DNA of 48,818 nucleotides from an uncultured bacterium. GTDB taxonomy: Bacteria; Bacillota; Clostridia; Lachnospirales; Lachnospiraceae. The notes beneath the pieces were generated by a model. The model saw only the letters and a list, made by a program, of their open reading frames with translations, searched no databases and was not told the origin of the DNA. The position numbers were made by a program, and so were the translations under genes. Below, piece by piece: positions 10,101 to 15,946 of this stretch (position 1 is its first letter; the number at the start of each line of letters is the position of its first letter). The stretch covers positions 1 to 48,818 of the forward strand of contig CAJMMS010000008.1 of assembly GCA_905214675.1 (NCBI GenBank), read 5' to 3'.

Positions 10101-10202
10101 ATCAGCAAAAAGGCAGCGATCAAAGTGCCGAAAGCACAGAAGAAAAAGTATACAAAACTTCTGAATAAAGCAAAACTTTCCAAAAAGGTAAAGATAAAGT
10201 AA
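4164..10202 (+). CDS. Secreted multidomain GH110 alpha-1,3-galactosidase (blood-group-B type)
   Basis: A 2012-residue secreted enzyme expected to remove terminal alpha-1,3-galactose, as in the blood group B antigen or alpha-Gal. The start at 4164 follows AAAGGAGGAACAC; an in-frame ATG 54 bases upstream has no such site. Domains: signal peptide 1-33; right-handed beta-helix catalytic domain about 45-690, opening DVTRYGADPTG and carrying QDDPINIHG with the adjacent Asp362-Asp363 pair typical of GH110; Big_2-like 695-750; concanavalin/DUF1349-like 757-946; three cadherin-like beta-sandwiches 963-1280; NPCBM/CBM51 1281-1426; Big_2 1434-1518; CBM6-like 1524-1668; second Big_2 1677-1761; FIVAR 1769-1836; TPSTNPQ linker; Lys-rich BspA-type LRR module about 1865-2012. 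Bifidobacterium bifidum AgaBb is likewise GH110 plus NPCBM. There is no LPXTG motif, so attachment probably rests on the C-terminal module. Confidence 0.88.
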   Translation: MKKKKLLSIMLMICMILSVTIPSIPGGGKAAAAERADDADTTEATVIDVTRYGADPTGVQDSAEGIQAAIEAAKQVEGPVVLDFPKGEYQIYPDRAQKRELYISNTLSSNNGDRSTYKMKNIGILLEKMENVTLEGNNSSLIFHGKMMMFSTIGCKNVKIQNFDTDFQVPSVVSVTAEKVEGNTATLYVPECYNYSVSGTTVTWSSDVSPYTGAPYWSYTNGVGHVQGFDMTTGTLTTSSDKFFSNVKSIEKVDGHRLKVTYNSAPSFQAGYGQQMRKTTRDHAAAFFWESDGVTMQHVDLHFLHAFGVVGQLSKNITLDDVDFRNYEGSGRTGVGSADFVQMSGCGGTIRIVNSTFEDPQDDPINIHGTFLQVTERISANKFKVRYQHHETSGFPNYYVGDEVEFVSKSSLLPISGAKAKVTGVVGPDGHGGTMVEGNGDAADASKTDLNTIIVTLDTDMPSEVSANAAALENVTYTPSVEIENNVFREMPVRGILVTTRRSVVIRNNEFDNVAGAAVYISDDVNGWYESGHDEDVLIEKNIFRRCGVNQNSYSAFIMFDPTVNGSASPVHKNVRIKDNEFYFTNRTANVVNAKSVDGLTFSGNKVLRYSVNEKANPAKTTLAVGETVSMNVSTAESASINAFTFNGCRNVNISDNVYDKGVNRNVNISNMQTGEVTIGSNENVTIGSGTQAASEMIYVSSDPETVRVDGTGHVTGVKTGTATVTAYELVGGRKFSTDPVSFTVTEGEAQNPVSEKILSKALTVKNATEGGYSVSGESVTIKAMGQGLWNTQVASNIIVSGENTDRGTGEFTAIVKMSGKTVREYDEAGLFIYKDNDNYVAVERKHGNNTPKIHVVTETNKNPNEDQNTSNPDETDIWLKLVKSGDTFTGYYSTNKTDWTPVGSSITNSTIGNSFGVALIAGTGSNTKGTPFTFSDLEINGEKIALTEDAPTGGDSGDAEKLKNVKSGNAILASASVSGVTMPAFSSDTKSYVTTAGKDVKSVNLSLKAKDENANIEICRNGVGNAVKLANENEIVSAEKGGSEIKDQKVDLVAGLNIITARVIAEDGHTQEIYRFLITRTGAQNAAISGITVDGKDVAGFKADEKSYSASLTKGQKTVTIQLKDLGEGAKAVLNVNGTAYNAGDAIPVSGDTMVAGIAITPDGGVTEHYSLTLRVPSDSNAKLEKVQFASTIQNSGNFNANLKEYTASTMTRTSQVAFTAQEANAKITVKCNNETVATGTGSVETSVTMKKGSNQLQVTVESTDKSTTETYTWTVEGKSEVYLSDLSYESNSASGWGNIMKDKSVDGNTMRLYDGTQEQTFEKGMGIHATGNLYYDIEGMGFKRFVTYMGVDREANTDGNVKFNVYTDNTQVYTGDAVTRESAMKKLDISVEGVKMLRLNVDKNGGDSNDHADFADAKFITELADDTTPETVAVTGVTLDKSTAKLTAKGQTVDLTATVAPENATNKKVTFTTSNEKVATVDANGKVTAAGNGTATITVTTEDGKKTAACEVTVEIPTKEYTLPTGEDTLEVEAEDFVLYPLNGDTEKHVHAETAEWASGGKFLNWFEPGDKISMNFDAPEAGEYEVTASYRSGCTDMSTTNNAFNWEGTNVESGSVDVIGETGATTTHTVTFTIKVKQAGKGVLSFIANSSKKGPQTDKFVFKKKAETPAPTVVAVTGVTLDKSTAKLTAKGQTVDLTATVAPENATNKKVTFTTSNEKVATVDANGKVTAAGNGTATITVTTEDGKKTAACEVTVEIPAAPDPAPEELVDEVKKEIAAAESKKESDYTEATWKAYDEALKKAEKAVKEGTASKEEMQKILKDLRDAASALTKKEQTPSTNPQTPSTNPQTPSTNPDTSKDDTAKVGQVIKADAQYGVFTYTITGKDTVEVNGITAKGKAKKNVKIFAKIKSNGKTYKVTGVGANALKGCKKMTSLTIEKNVRKIGKNAFANCKNLKKITVKSKKINTIGKNAFKGISKKAAIKVPKAQKKKYTKLLNKAKLSKKVKIK
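4238..4246 (+). repeat. G9 homopolymer in the galactosidase signal peptide
   Basis: Nine consecutive G residues encode the end of Pro25 through Gly28, between the hydrophobic core and the Ala-rich cleavage site of the signal peptide. Long G tracts are rare in this moderately AT-rich sequence and are prone to slippage. Adding or losing one base would frameshift the protein at residue 26. Confidence 0.9.
8463..8707 (+). repeat. Perfect 245-bp direct repeat, copy 1 (Big_2 domain)
   Basis: Base-for-base identical to 9192-9436. It encodes a whole Big_2 Ig-like domain of the GH110 protein. Flanking bases differ on both sides. Confidence 0.97.
9192..9436 (+). repeat. Perfect 245-bp direct repeat, copy 2 (Big_2 domain)
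   Basis: Identical to 8463-8707. The copies are offset by 729 bases (243 codons), so recombination between them would remove the intervening CBM6-like domain and one Big_2 domain in frame. Confidence 0.97.
9681..9741 (+). repeat. Tandem 21-bp repeat coding a TPSTNPQ linker
   Basis: Three copies (the last one partial) of a 21-base unit, with one C/T difference in the first copy. They encode a Pro/Thr/Ser/Asn linker between the FIVAR domain and the C-terminal module. The unit length keeps frame, so copy number could vary between strains. Confidence 0.9.
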
Positions 10203-10209
10203 CAAAAAG

Positions 10210-10265
10210 CAATAAAAGCAAAGCAATAAAAGCAAAGCAATAAAAGCAAAGCAATAAAAGCAAAG
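10210..10265. repeat. Four perfect tandem copies of a 14-bp unit
   Basis: CAATAAAAGCAAAG occurs four times without interruption (10210-10223, 10224-10237, 10238-10251, 10252-10265), followed by a partial copy. The array begins 7 bases after the galactosidase stop and ends 26 bases before the next start codon. The unit is not a multiple of three and cannot form a hairpin. No terminator or promoter is visible in this gap. Confidence 0.95.
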
Positions 10266-10291
10266 CAAAGGAAAGAAAGGAGCAAAATATT

Positions 10292-11656
10292 ATGGGACTT
10301 ATCAGAGCAGCAGCCGGCGCAGTCGGCGGTACACTGGCAGACCAGTGGAAGGAGTTTTTCTATTGTGAGGCTATGAATGTGGATACCCTTGTGGTAAAAG
10401 GACAGAAGCAGGTGGGAAAGCGGTCCTCCAACACAAAAGGCAGTGAAAATATCATTTCCAACGGTTCGGGGATTGCGGTAGCAGACGGACAGTGTATGCT
10501 CATTGTTGAGCAGGGAAAGATCGTGGAGGTTTGTGCGGAGCCAGGTCAGTTTACGTATGACAGTTCTACAGAACCAAGTATTTTCACCGGAAAACTGGGT
10601 GAAGGTCTGAAAAAGACCTTCGCCACCTTTGGAAAACGTTTTACATACGGCGGTGATACCGGAAAAGACCAGAGAGTATATTATGTCAATACAAAAGAGA
10701 TCATGGACAACAAATTTGGCACAGCCAATCCGTTTCTGTTCCATGTGGTTGACCACAATACCGGTATGAGCCGTGACGTTCAGGTCAGATGCAACGGTAT
10801 TTATTCCTACCGCATCACCGACCCGATCCTTTTCTACAAAAATGTCTGCGGAAACGTAGAACTTTACTATGACAGAGAAGAGATTGACGGACAGTTAAAA
10901 ACAGAGTTTATCTCCGCACTCCAGCCGGCATTTGCACAGTTATCCAAACTGGAGCTTCTGCCAAGCGATATCCCGATGCATGCCACAGATCTCGAAGAAG
11001 CCATGAACGTGGCCCTTACCAAAAAATGGGCAGAAAAACGAGGTATCTCCGTAGTATCGGTAGCCATGAACCCGATCAGCCTGAAAGAAGAAGATCTCAA
11101 GAAGATCCAGGAGATCCAGGATGCAGCCATACTGCGTGATCCGTCCATGCTGGCAGCGACTCTGGGAGGAGCACAGGCAGAAGCCATGAAAGCAGCCGCA
11201 TCCAATCCAAACGGTGCGATGATGGGCTTTATGGGACTGAACATGGCAGGAGGAGCAGGCGGAGCCAATATCCAGGACCTGCTTCAGATGGGAAATCAGA
11301 GAGCGCAGATGCAGCAGACACAGATGCAGCAGCCGGTAAGTCAGCAGATCCAGGAAGAAAAGCAGATGCGCCCGGCATCCCAGGCGGAAAGCTGGCAGTG
11401 CAGCTGCGGCGCAGTCAATACCGGTAAGTTCTGCATGGAATGTGGAACACCAAAGCCGGAAGAAGGATGGAAGTGTTCCTGTGGTGCCATGAACAAAGGC
11501 AAGTTCTGCAGTGAGTGCGGAAGTCCAAGACCTGCGGCAGCGAAAAAATACCGCTGCGACAAATGCGGCTGGGAACCGGAAGATCCGACGAATCCGCCAC
11601 GTTTCTGCCCGGAATGTGGAGATCCGTTCAACGATTCTGATATAGTGAGGGGATAA
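10292..11656 (+). CDS. SPFH-domain protein with C-terminal zinc ribbons (YdjI-like)
   Basis: A 454-residue protein of the virion-core/YdjI branch of the SPFH (flotillin-like) family. Residues about 30-270 form the SPFH domain, starting after WKEFFYCEAMNVDTLVVKG. A Gln/Met-rich linker follows, then three zinc ribbons: Cys370/372/381/384, Cys395/397/406/409 and Cys422/425/439/442. In Bacillus, YdjI acts with the membrane proteins YdjG and YdjH to bring the stress protein PspA to the membrane; this gene is followed directly by a zinc-ribbon membrane protein and a TPM-domain protein in the same order of ideas. No PspA gene is next to it. The start follows GAAAGGAGC. The 14-bp tandem array occupies its upstream gap. 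Confidence 0.85.
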   Translation: MGLIRAAAGAVGGTLADQWKEFFYCEAMNVDTLVVKGQKQVGKRSSNTKGSENIISNGSGIAVADGQCMLIVEQGKIVEVCAEPGQFTYDSSTEPSIFTGKLGEGLKKTFATFGKRFTYGGDTGKDQRVYYVNTKEIMDNKFGTANPFLFHVVDHNTGMSRDVQVRCNGIYSYRITDPILFYKNVCGNVELYYDREEIDGQLKTEFISALQPAFAQLSKLELLPSDIPMHATDLEEAMNVALTKKWAEKRGISVVSVAMNPISLKEEDLKKIQEIQDAAILRDPSMLAATLGGAQAEAMKAAASNPNGAMMGFMGLNMAGGAGGANIQDLLQMGNQRAQMQQTQMQQPVSQQIQEEKQMRPASQAESWQCSCGAVNTGKFCMECGTPKPEEGWKCSCGAMNKGKFCSECGSPRPAAAKKYRCDKCGWEPEDPTNPPRFCPECGDPFNDSDIVRG

Positions 11657-11658
11657 GT

Positions 11659-12744
11659 ATGGCAGATATCAAAGAATATAAATGCCCGGCCTGCGGCGGT
11701 GCCATGGAATTTGACAGCAAAAGCCAGAAAATGAAATGCCCTTTCTGCGATACCGTTGTGGATATGTCAGAGTTTGAAGAAGCAGATGCCGGAAACAAAG
11801 CGAAACAGAACAAACAGGAAGGAAATGCAGCAGAAGGAGATCAGGGAGCAGAAGGAAAACCGGAAGGTCAGATGATGCTCTATGTATGCGAGTCCTGCGG
11901 CGGTGAGATCCTGGCAGAGAAGACAACAGGTGCTACAAGCTGCCCGTACTGCGGCAACAAAGTCGTTATGAAAGGACAGTTTGACGGAGCGCTGCAGCCG
12001 GACTGTATCATACCGTTTAAAAAGGATAAAAAGCAGGCAAAAGAAGCGTATTGCAAACACCTTGAAGGCAGGAAATTTCTGCCATCCGTTTTTAAACAGC
12101 AGAATCATATAGATGAGATCAAGGGTGTCTACGTGCCGTTCTGGATATTTGACCTGGAGGCAAATGCAGATATTTCCTATCATGCACAGAAAATACGTGT
12201 CTGGGAGTCCGGTGACACCGAATATACGGAGCGTGAACATTTTGCCGTTCGAAGAGCAGGAAGCGTGGCTTTTGAGAAAGTTCCGGCAGATGGTTCCAAA
12301 AAGATGGATGATACCCTGATGGAGTCCATAGAACCGTATAATTTTAAAGAAGCCGTACCATTTCGTATGGCTTATATGGCAGGCTATCTTGCAGACCGCT
12401 ACGACGTACCAAAAGAAGAGTGCATCGGGCGGGCAAAAAAGCGCATCCAGCAGAGTACGGAACGTGTATTCCGCAATACTGTGAAAGGATACCAGGACAT
12501 TGACCAGGAAAGCTGCAAACTGCAGGTCAAAGATCAGGCAAAATATGCTCTTTATCCGGTCTGGATCTTAAATACAACCTGGAGAGGAAAGAAATACATT
12601 TTTGCCATGAACGGTCAGACAGGGAAACTGGTCGGAGATCTTCCGGCAGATAATGGAGCATTCTGGAAATTTGTAGCTATGTGGGGAGCAGGGATCGGAA
12701 TCATCCTCTATGCACTGCTCGTTCTTTTCATGGTAGTATTGTAG
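11659..12744 (+). CDS. Zinc-ribbon membrane protein (YdjG-like)
   Basis: A 361-residue protein with two TFIIB-like zinc ribbons: Cys9/12 with Cys27/30, and Cys77/80 with Cys95/98. Between them is an acidic, Lys/Gln/Glu-rich linker. A soluble middle domain follows (PFKKDKKQAKEAY, VYVPFWIFDLEA), and a single C-terminal membrane helix at about 335-360 (WGAGIGIILYALLVLFMVV). It starts 2 bases after the SPFH gene, with GAGGGG overlapping the previous stop, so the two are translationally close. By architecture and neighbours it is the counterpart of YdjG, the membrane partner of YdjI. Whether the ribbons bind protein or nucleic acid is unknown. Confidence 0.8.
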   Translation: MADIKEYKCPACGGAMEFDSKSQKMKCPFCDTVVDMSEFEEADAGNKAKQNKQEGNAAEGDQGAEGKPEGQMMLYVCESCGGEILAEKTTGATSCPYCGNKVVMKGQFDGALQPDCIIPFKKDKKQAKEAYCKHLEGRKFLPSVFKQQNHIDEIKGVYVPFWIFDLEANADISYHAQKIRVWESGDTEYTEREHFAVRRAGSVAFEKVPADGSKKMDDTLMESIEPYNFKEAVPFRMAYMAGYLADRYDVPKEECIGRAKKRIQQSTERVFRNTVKGYQDIDQESCKLQVKDQAKYALYPVWILNTTWRGKKYIFAMNGQTGKLVGDLPADNGAFWKFVAMWGAGIGIILYALLVLFMVVL

Positions 12745-12755
12745 GAGGTAGGAAA

Positions 12756-13583
12756 ATGAGAAAAACAAACAGAAAGTTACTGCCTCTGCTGCTTGGAATG
12801 CTTTTGTTTCTGTGTATGCCGCTGATCCATCTGCAGGCAGCAGCAGAGCATCCGGCAAGACTTGATGATCAGGCAGAACTGCTTACAGCAGAAGAAAAAC
12901 AGGAGATCCAGACAAAACTGGATACCGTCAGTGAACAGCATAACTGTGATGTGGCGGTTATGACGGTAAATTCCCTGGAAGGCAAGACAGCAACCGAGTA
13001 TGCAGATGATGTATTTGACGGGGAAGGCTATGGACTTGGAGATGGGAAAGACGGAATCCTGTTTCTGGTAGATATGGGGGACCGCAACTGGGCAACGAGT
13101 ACCCATGGCTATGCGATCACTGCATTTACGGATGCCGGACTGGACTATATCGAAGAAAAAGTTCTCTCAGATTTAAGTGATGGTGCATATGCACAGGCAT
13201 TTACCACCTTTGCAGAACAGTGTGATCTGTTCCTGACACAGGCAGAGACAGGGACACCGTACGATGTGGACAATATGCCGCAGGAGCCGTTTGCCTATGT
13301 ATTCTGGCTGGTTGTATGCCTGGCGGTCGGATTTGTGGTTGCACTTATCACGGCATTGATCAAACGCTCCAGCCTGAAGTCGGTTGTAAAAAAGACATCA
13401 GCAGAAGATTATATGAAAGAAAACAGCTTCCAGCTTACAACAAAGCAGGATCGCTTTATCAACAGAGTGGTTACGAGCCGTCCGATCCCAAAAGACGACG
13501 ATTCGCACAGCGGGGGAGGCGGAAGCACGACACATGTCAGCTCCTCCGGAGAGACACACGGCGGACACAGCGGAAAATTCTAA
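12756..13583 (+). CDS. TPM-domain membrane protein (YdjH-like)
   Basis: A 275-residue exported membrane protein. The start at 12756 follows TAGGAGGTAGGAAA; a longer in-frame start lies inside the previous gene and has no ribosome site. Residues 1-28 are a signal peptide ending LQAAAE. Residues about 33-165 are a TPM domain (RLDDQAELLTAEEK, GKDGILFLVDMGDRNW), a fold linked to membrane-protein quality control such as PSII repair in plants. A membrane helix spans about 180-205, followed by a basic cytoplasmic part and a Gly/Ser/His-rich tail (GGGGSTTHVSSSGETHGG). It is the last gene of the three-gene module and is closed by the terminator at 13590. Confidence 0.82.
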   Translation: MRKTNRKLLPLLLGMLLFLCMPLIHLQAAAEHPARLDDQAELLTAEEKQEIQTKLDTVSEQHNCDVAVMTVNSLEGKTATEYADDVFDGEGYGLGDGKDGILFLVDMGDRNWATSTHGYAITAFTDAGLDYIEEKVLSDLSDGAYAQAFTTFAEQCDLFLTQAETGTPYDVDNMPQEPFAYVFWLVVCLAVGFVVALITALIKRSSLKSVVKKTSAEDYMKENSFQLTTKQDRFINRVVTSRPIPKDDDSHSGGGGSTTHVSSSGETHGGHSGKF

Positions 13584-13589
13584 AAACAG

Positions 13590-13626
13590 CGACTGCAAAA
13601 ATGTGACACGTTTTTGCAGTCGTTTT
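13590..13626 (+). terminator. Intrinsic terminator after the SPFH/TPM module
   Basis: A 12-bp perfect stem (CGACTGCAAAAA at 13590-13601 with TTTTTGCAGTCG at 13611-13622); the loop can pair further (GTG/CAC). Four T residues follow. Confidence 0.88.
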
Positions 13627-13658
13627 AAATTTACAGAAAACTGCTTTTCAGTAAATTT
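13627..13658. repeat. Second inverted repeat next to the terminator
   Basis: AAATTTACAGAAAA pairs with TTTTCAGTAAATTT over 14 positions with one mismatch and a 4-base loop (CTGC). It abuts the terminator's T run and may act as a back-up terminator or 3' end stabiliser. It has no T run of its own. Confidence 0.6.
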
Positions 13659-13721
13659 AAAAAGTGTTCCGAAAGGATGTGTCCTGAAATATTCTTTCCT
13701 CTGTTATTTTCAGCCAGAGTG

Positions 13722-13730
13722 TGCTATGAT
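13722..13730 (+). promoter_or_regulatory. Extended -10 promoter of ktrB
   Basis: TGCTATGAT is a good extended -10 element; the -35 region (around 13702) is weak. Transcription would start near 13737, placing the whole folded leader at 13754-13827 in the mRNA. Confidence 0.55.
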
Positions 13731-13753
13731 AGAACGCAGGACTGTTTCCGGGA

Positions 13754-13827
13754 GAATGCACAGCGATTCTGTTGGGTAAATGTCAGCAAAGCTGACCAGA
13801 ATCGCGTGTCAGGTCTCACGTGCGTTC
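13754..13827 (+). ncRNA. Structured 5' leader of ktrB, candidate riboswitch-like element
   Basis: The leader can fold as a closed multi-branch element. P1 pairs GAATGCAC (13754-13761) with GTGCGTTC (13820-13827). P2 pairs GCGATTCTG (13763-13771) with CAGAATCGC (13797-13805), both nine bases and fully complementary. An asymmetric 10-base bulge (13772-13781, TTGGGTAAAT) leads to the apical helix GTCAGC-AAA-GCTGAC (13782-13796). A weak third arm GTG/CAC closes 13806-13819. GTCAG occurs a second time at 13808-13812 and could pair with the same CTGAC, giving an alternative fold. I could not match it to a named riboswitch class; c-di-AMP elements commonly control Ktr genes, but the ydaO core was not recognised. 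Confidence 0.55.
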
Positions 13828-13861
13828 ACTTGAAAAGAAAAATGGGAGAATAGAAAATATT

Positions 13862-15202
13862 ATGAAAATATTAAAGAAAAAAGCCGGGCACCGGCATATG
13901 ACATCGTTCCAGATTATCATACTGGGATTTATGGGGGTGATCCTGGCAGGAAGCCTGCTGCTGATGATGCCTTGGGCATCCAGAAGCGGAAAATGGAGTT
14001 CTTTTTCCGATACACTCTTTACGGCTACGTCTGCGGTGTGTGTGACCGGGCTGGTTGTGCAGGATACGGCGACGTACTGGTCGGAATTTGGACAGCTGAT
14101 CATCCTTCTTCTGATTCAGACCGGAGGACTTGGAGTAGTGACCGTGGCAGTTTCGATTGCGACGATAGCAGGAAGAAAGATCGGACTGATGCAGAGAAGT
14201 ACCATGCAGGAGGCGATCGCCGCACCGAAAATGGGCGGCATCGTGCGGATGACCTTTTTTATTTTGAAAGCATCTTTTCTGATCGAACTGCTGGGAGCCG
14301 TATTGCTCTTTCCGGTATTTTATCGTGAATTTGGTCTGGCAAAAGGTCTTTGGTATTCGGTATTTCATTCAATATCCGCGTTTTGCAATGCAGGTTTTGA
14401 TCTGATGGGGGTAAAAGGCAAATTTTCATCACTGACTTCCTTTGTGACCAATCCACTTTTAAATGTGACGATCATGACGCTGATCGTCGTGGGCGGCATC
14501 GGATTTTTTACCTGGCTGGATATCCGTGAGAACAAATGGCATATTACAAAGTACCGCCTGCAGAGCAAGGTTGTACTTGGAGTCAGCACCTTTTTGATCT
14601 TCGCACCGGCAGTGCTGTTTTTCTTCCTGGAGTTTCAGGATCTGCCGCTGGGTGAACGTATCTGGAGTTCTCTTTTTCAGTCTGTAACTACGAGAACCGC
14701 CGGATTCAATACCGCAGACCTTGCCGGCATGACCGATTCCGGAAAAATGGGCATGGTGCTTCTGATGCTGATCGGAGGTTCGCCGGGATCGACGGCAGGC
14801 GGTATGAAAACCACTACCGCGGCTGTTTTATTTGCCATGGCAATCTCGGTATTCCGCAAAAACGAACAGGCACACTTATATAATAGAAGGATTGCCGAGG
14901 AGACACAGCGAAATGCCGCTACGATTTTTGTATTGTACATGATGTTGTTCATAGGCAGTGCCATGTTTATCAGTTATGTGGAAAAAGTGCCGCTGCTAAC
15001 TGCATTTTTCGAGACCGCTTCCGCAGTGGGAACAGTCGGACTGTCACTTGGGCTGACACCGAAGCTGTGCCTGGCATCCAGGCTGATCCTGGTCTGCCTG
15101 ATGTTCTTTGGAAGAGTCGGGGGACTGACACTGATCTTTGCGACAATTTCCGAAAAACGGACAGAATATAAATATCCACAGGAAAAAATTACCGTGGGCT
15201 AA
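13862..15202 (+). CDS. ktrB: Potassium uptake channel subunit KtrB/TrkH family
   Basis: A 446-residue membrane protein that forms the K+ (possibly Na+-coupled) pathway of a Ktr system. Four pore loops of the SKT family are visible: TSAVCVTGL, SISAFCNAGFD, TRTAGFNTAD and TASAVGTVGLSLG, each with the selectivity-filter glycine. About eight to ten hydrophobic helices surround them. I chose the ATG at 13862 (MKILKKK) with GGGAGAA upstream; an in-frame GTG at 13820 would lie inside helix P1 of the folded leader and lacks a ribosome site. KtrA follows 11 bases later. Expression is probably tuned through the leader RNA. Confidence 0.93.
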   Translation: MKILKKKAGHRHMTSFQIIILGFMGVILAGSLLLMMPWASRSGKWSSFSDTLFTATSAVCVTGLVVQDTATYWSEFGQLIILLLIQTGGLGVVTVAVSIATIAGRKIGLMQRSTMQEAIAAPKMGGIVRMTFFILKASFLIELLGAVLLFPVFYREFGLAKGLWYSVFHSISAFCNAGFDLMGVKGKFSSLTSFVTNPLLNVTIMTLIVVGGIGFFTWLDIRENKWHITKYRLQSKVVLGVSTFLIFAPAVLFFFLEFQDLPLGERIWSSLFQSVTTRTAGFNTADLAGMTDSGKMGMVLLMLIGGSPGSTAGGMKTTTAAVLFAMAISVFRKNEQAHLYNRRIAEETQRNAATIFVLYMMLFIGSAMFISYVEKVPLLTAFFETASAVGTVGLSLGLTPKLCLASRLILVCLMFFGRVGGLTLIFATISEKRTEYKYPQEKITVG

Positions 15203-15213
15203 AGGAGGAAGCC

Positions 15214-15861
15214 ATGAAATCAATTTTACTGATCGGCCTTGGCAGATTTGGCCGTCATATCGCAATAAAACTGGATGAAATGAATCATCAGGTGATGGCA
15301 GTAGACAACAAAGAAAGCAGAGTGGAGGCAGTCCTGCCGTATGTGCGCAATGCACAGATCGGAGATGCCACAAACGAAGATTTTATCCGTTCCCTTGGAG
15401 TTCGGAATTTTGATGTATGTATCGTGGCAATCGGAGACGATTTCCAGAGCTCCCTGGAAGCGACCTCGCTTTTAAAAGAACTGGGCGCAAAGCTGGTCGT
15501 ATCCAGGGCAGCCAGAGACGTGCACGCCAAGTTCCTGCTCCGCAACGGAGCTGATGAAGTCGTATATCCGGAAAAACAGCTTGCAACCTGGACAGCGATC
15601 CGCTACAGTGCTGATCACATCTTTGACTATGTCGAACTGGATGAAGAACACGGAATATTCGAGATTTCCATACCGGATGCATGGGTTGGAAAAACCGTCG
15701 GCAGACTGGACATCCGTAAAAAATACAACGTCAACATTATGGCACTGCGGCGTAATGGAGCACTGGATATGAATATCTCATCCGATACACTGCTGGAAGA
15801 TGATCAGACCATGCTGGTGCTTGGAAATATCAAAAATATACAGAAACAGTTCCATATATAG
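15214..15861 (+). CDS. ktrA: Ktr/Trk regulatory NAD-binding RCK protein
   Basis: A 215-residue cytoplasmic gating subunit that forms the ring under KtrB. Residues 1-135 are an RCK_N Rossmann domain with GLGRFG at 8-13 and an acidic residue (VDNKESR) at the end of strand two, which suits NAD(H) or adenine nucleotide binding. Residues about 135-215 are an RCK_C domain, the usual site for c-di-AMP in KtrA proteins. The start follows AAAGGAGGAAGCC. It is co-transcribed with ktrB. No terminator is visible after it, although the next gene begins 85 bases downstream. Confidence 0.94.
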   Translation: MKSILLIGLGRFGRHIAIKLDEMNHQVMAVDNKESRVEAVLPYVRNAQIGDATNEDFIRSLGVRNFDVCIVAIGDDFQSSLEATSLLKELGAKLVVSRAARDVHAKFLLRNGADEVVYPEKQLATWTAIRYSADHIFDYVELDEEHGIFEISIPDAWVGKTVGRLDIRKKYNVNIMALRRNGALDMNISSDTLLEDDQTMLVLGNIKNIQKQFHI

Positions 15862-15946
15862 ATTGAGCAGATTGCAGAGATAAGATTACAACGTTCCATT
15901 TTCGCGATTATGAGAAAAATAAAATAGGAAAGGAATACTTCCAAAT

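Noticed and set aside
10210..10265. CRISPR-like array of short repeats
   Set aside because: The units are directly adjacent with no spacers and only 14 bp long, so this is a simple tandem repeat.
9812..10756. A 314-codon minus-strand frame with repeated FYCFAFIA segments that looks like a membrane protein
   Set aside because: The repeats come from the 14-bp plus-strand array and the Lys codons of the LRR module read backwards; no start signal.
13754..13827. Assignment of the ktrB leader to the c-di-AMP (ydaO) riboswitch
   Set aside because: The context fits, but I could not recognise the conserved ydaO core or its two-fold layout; it is left unassigned.
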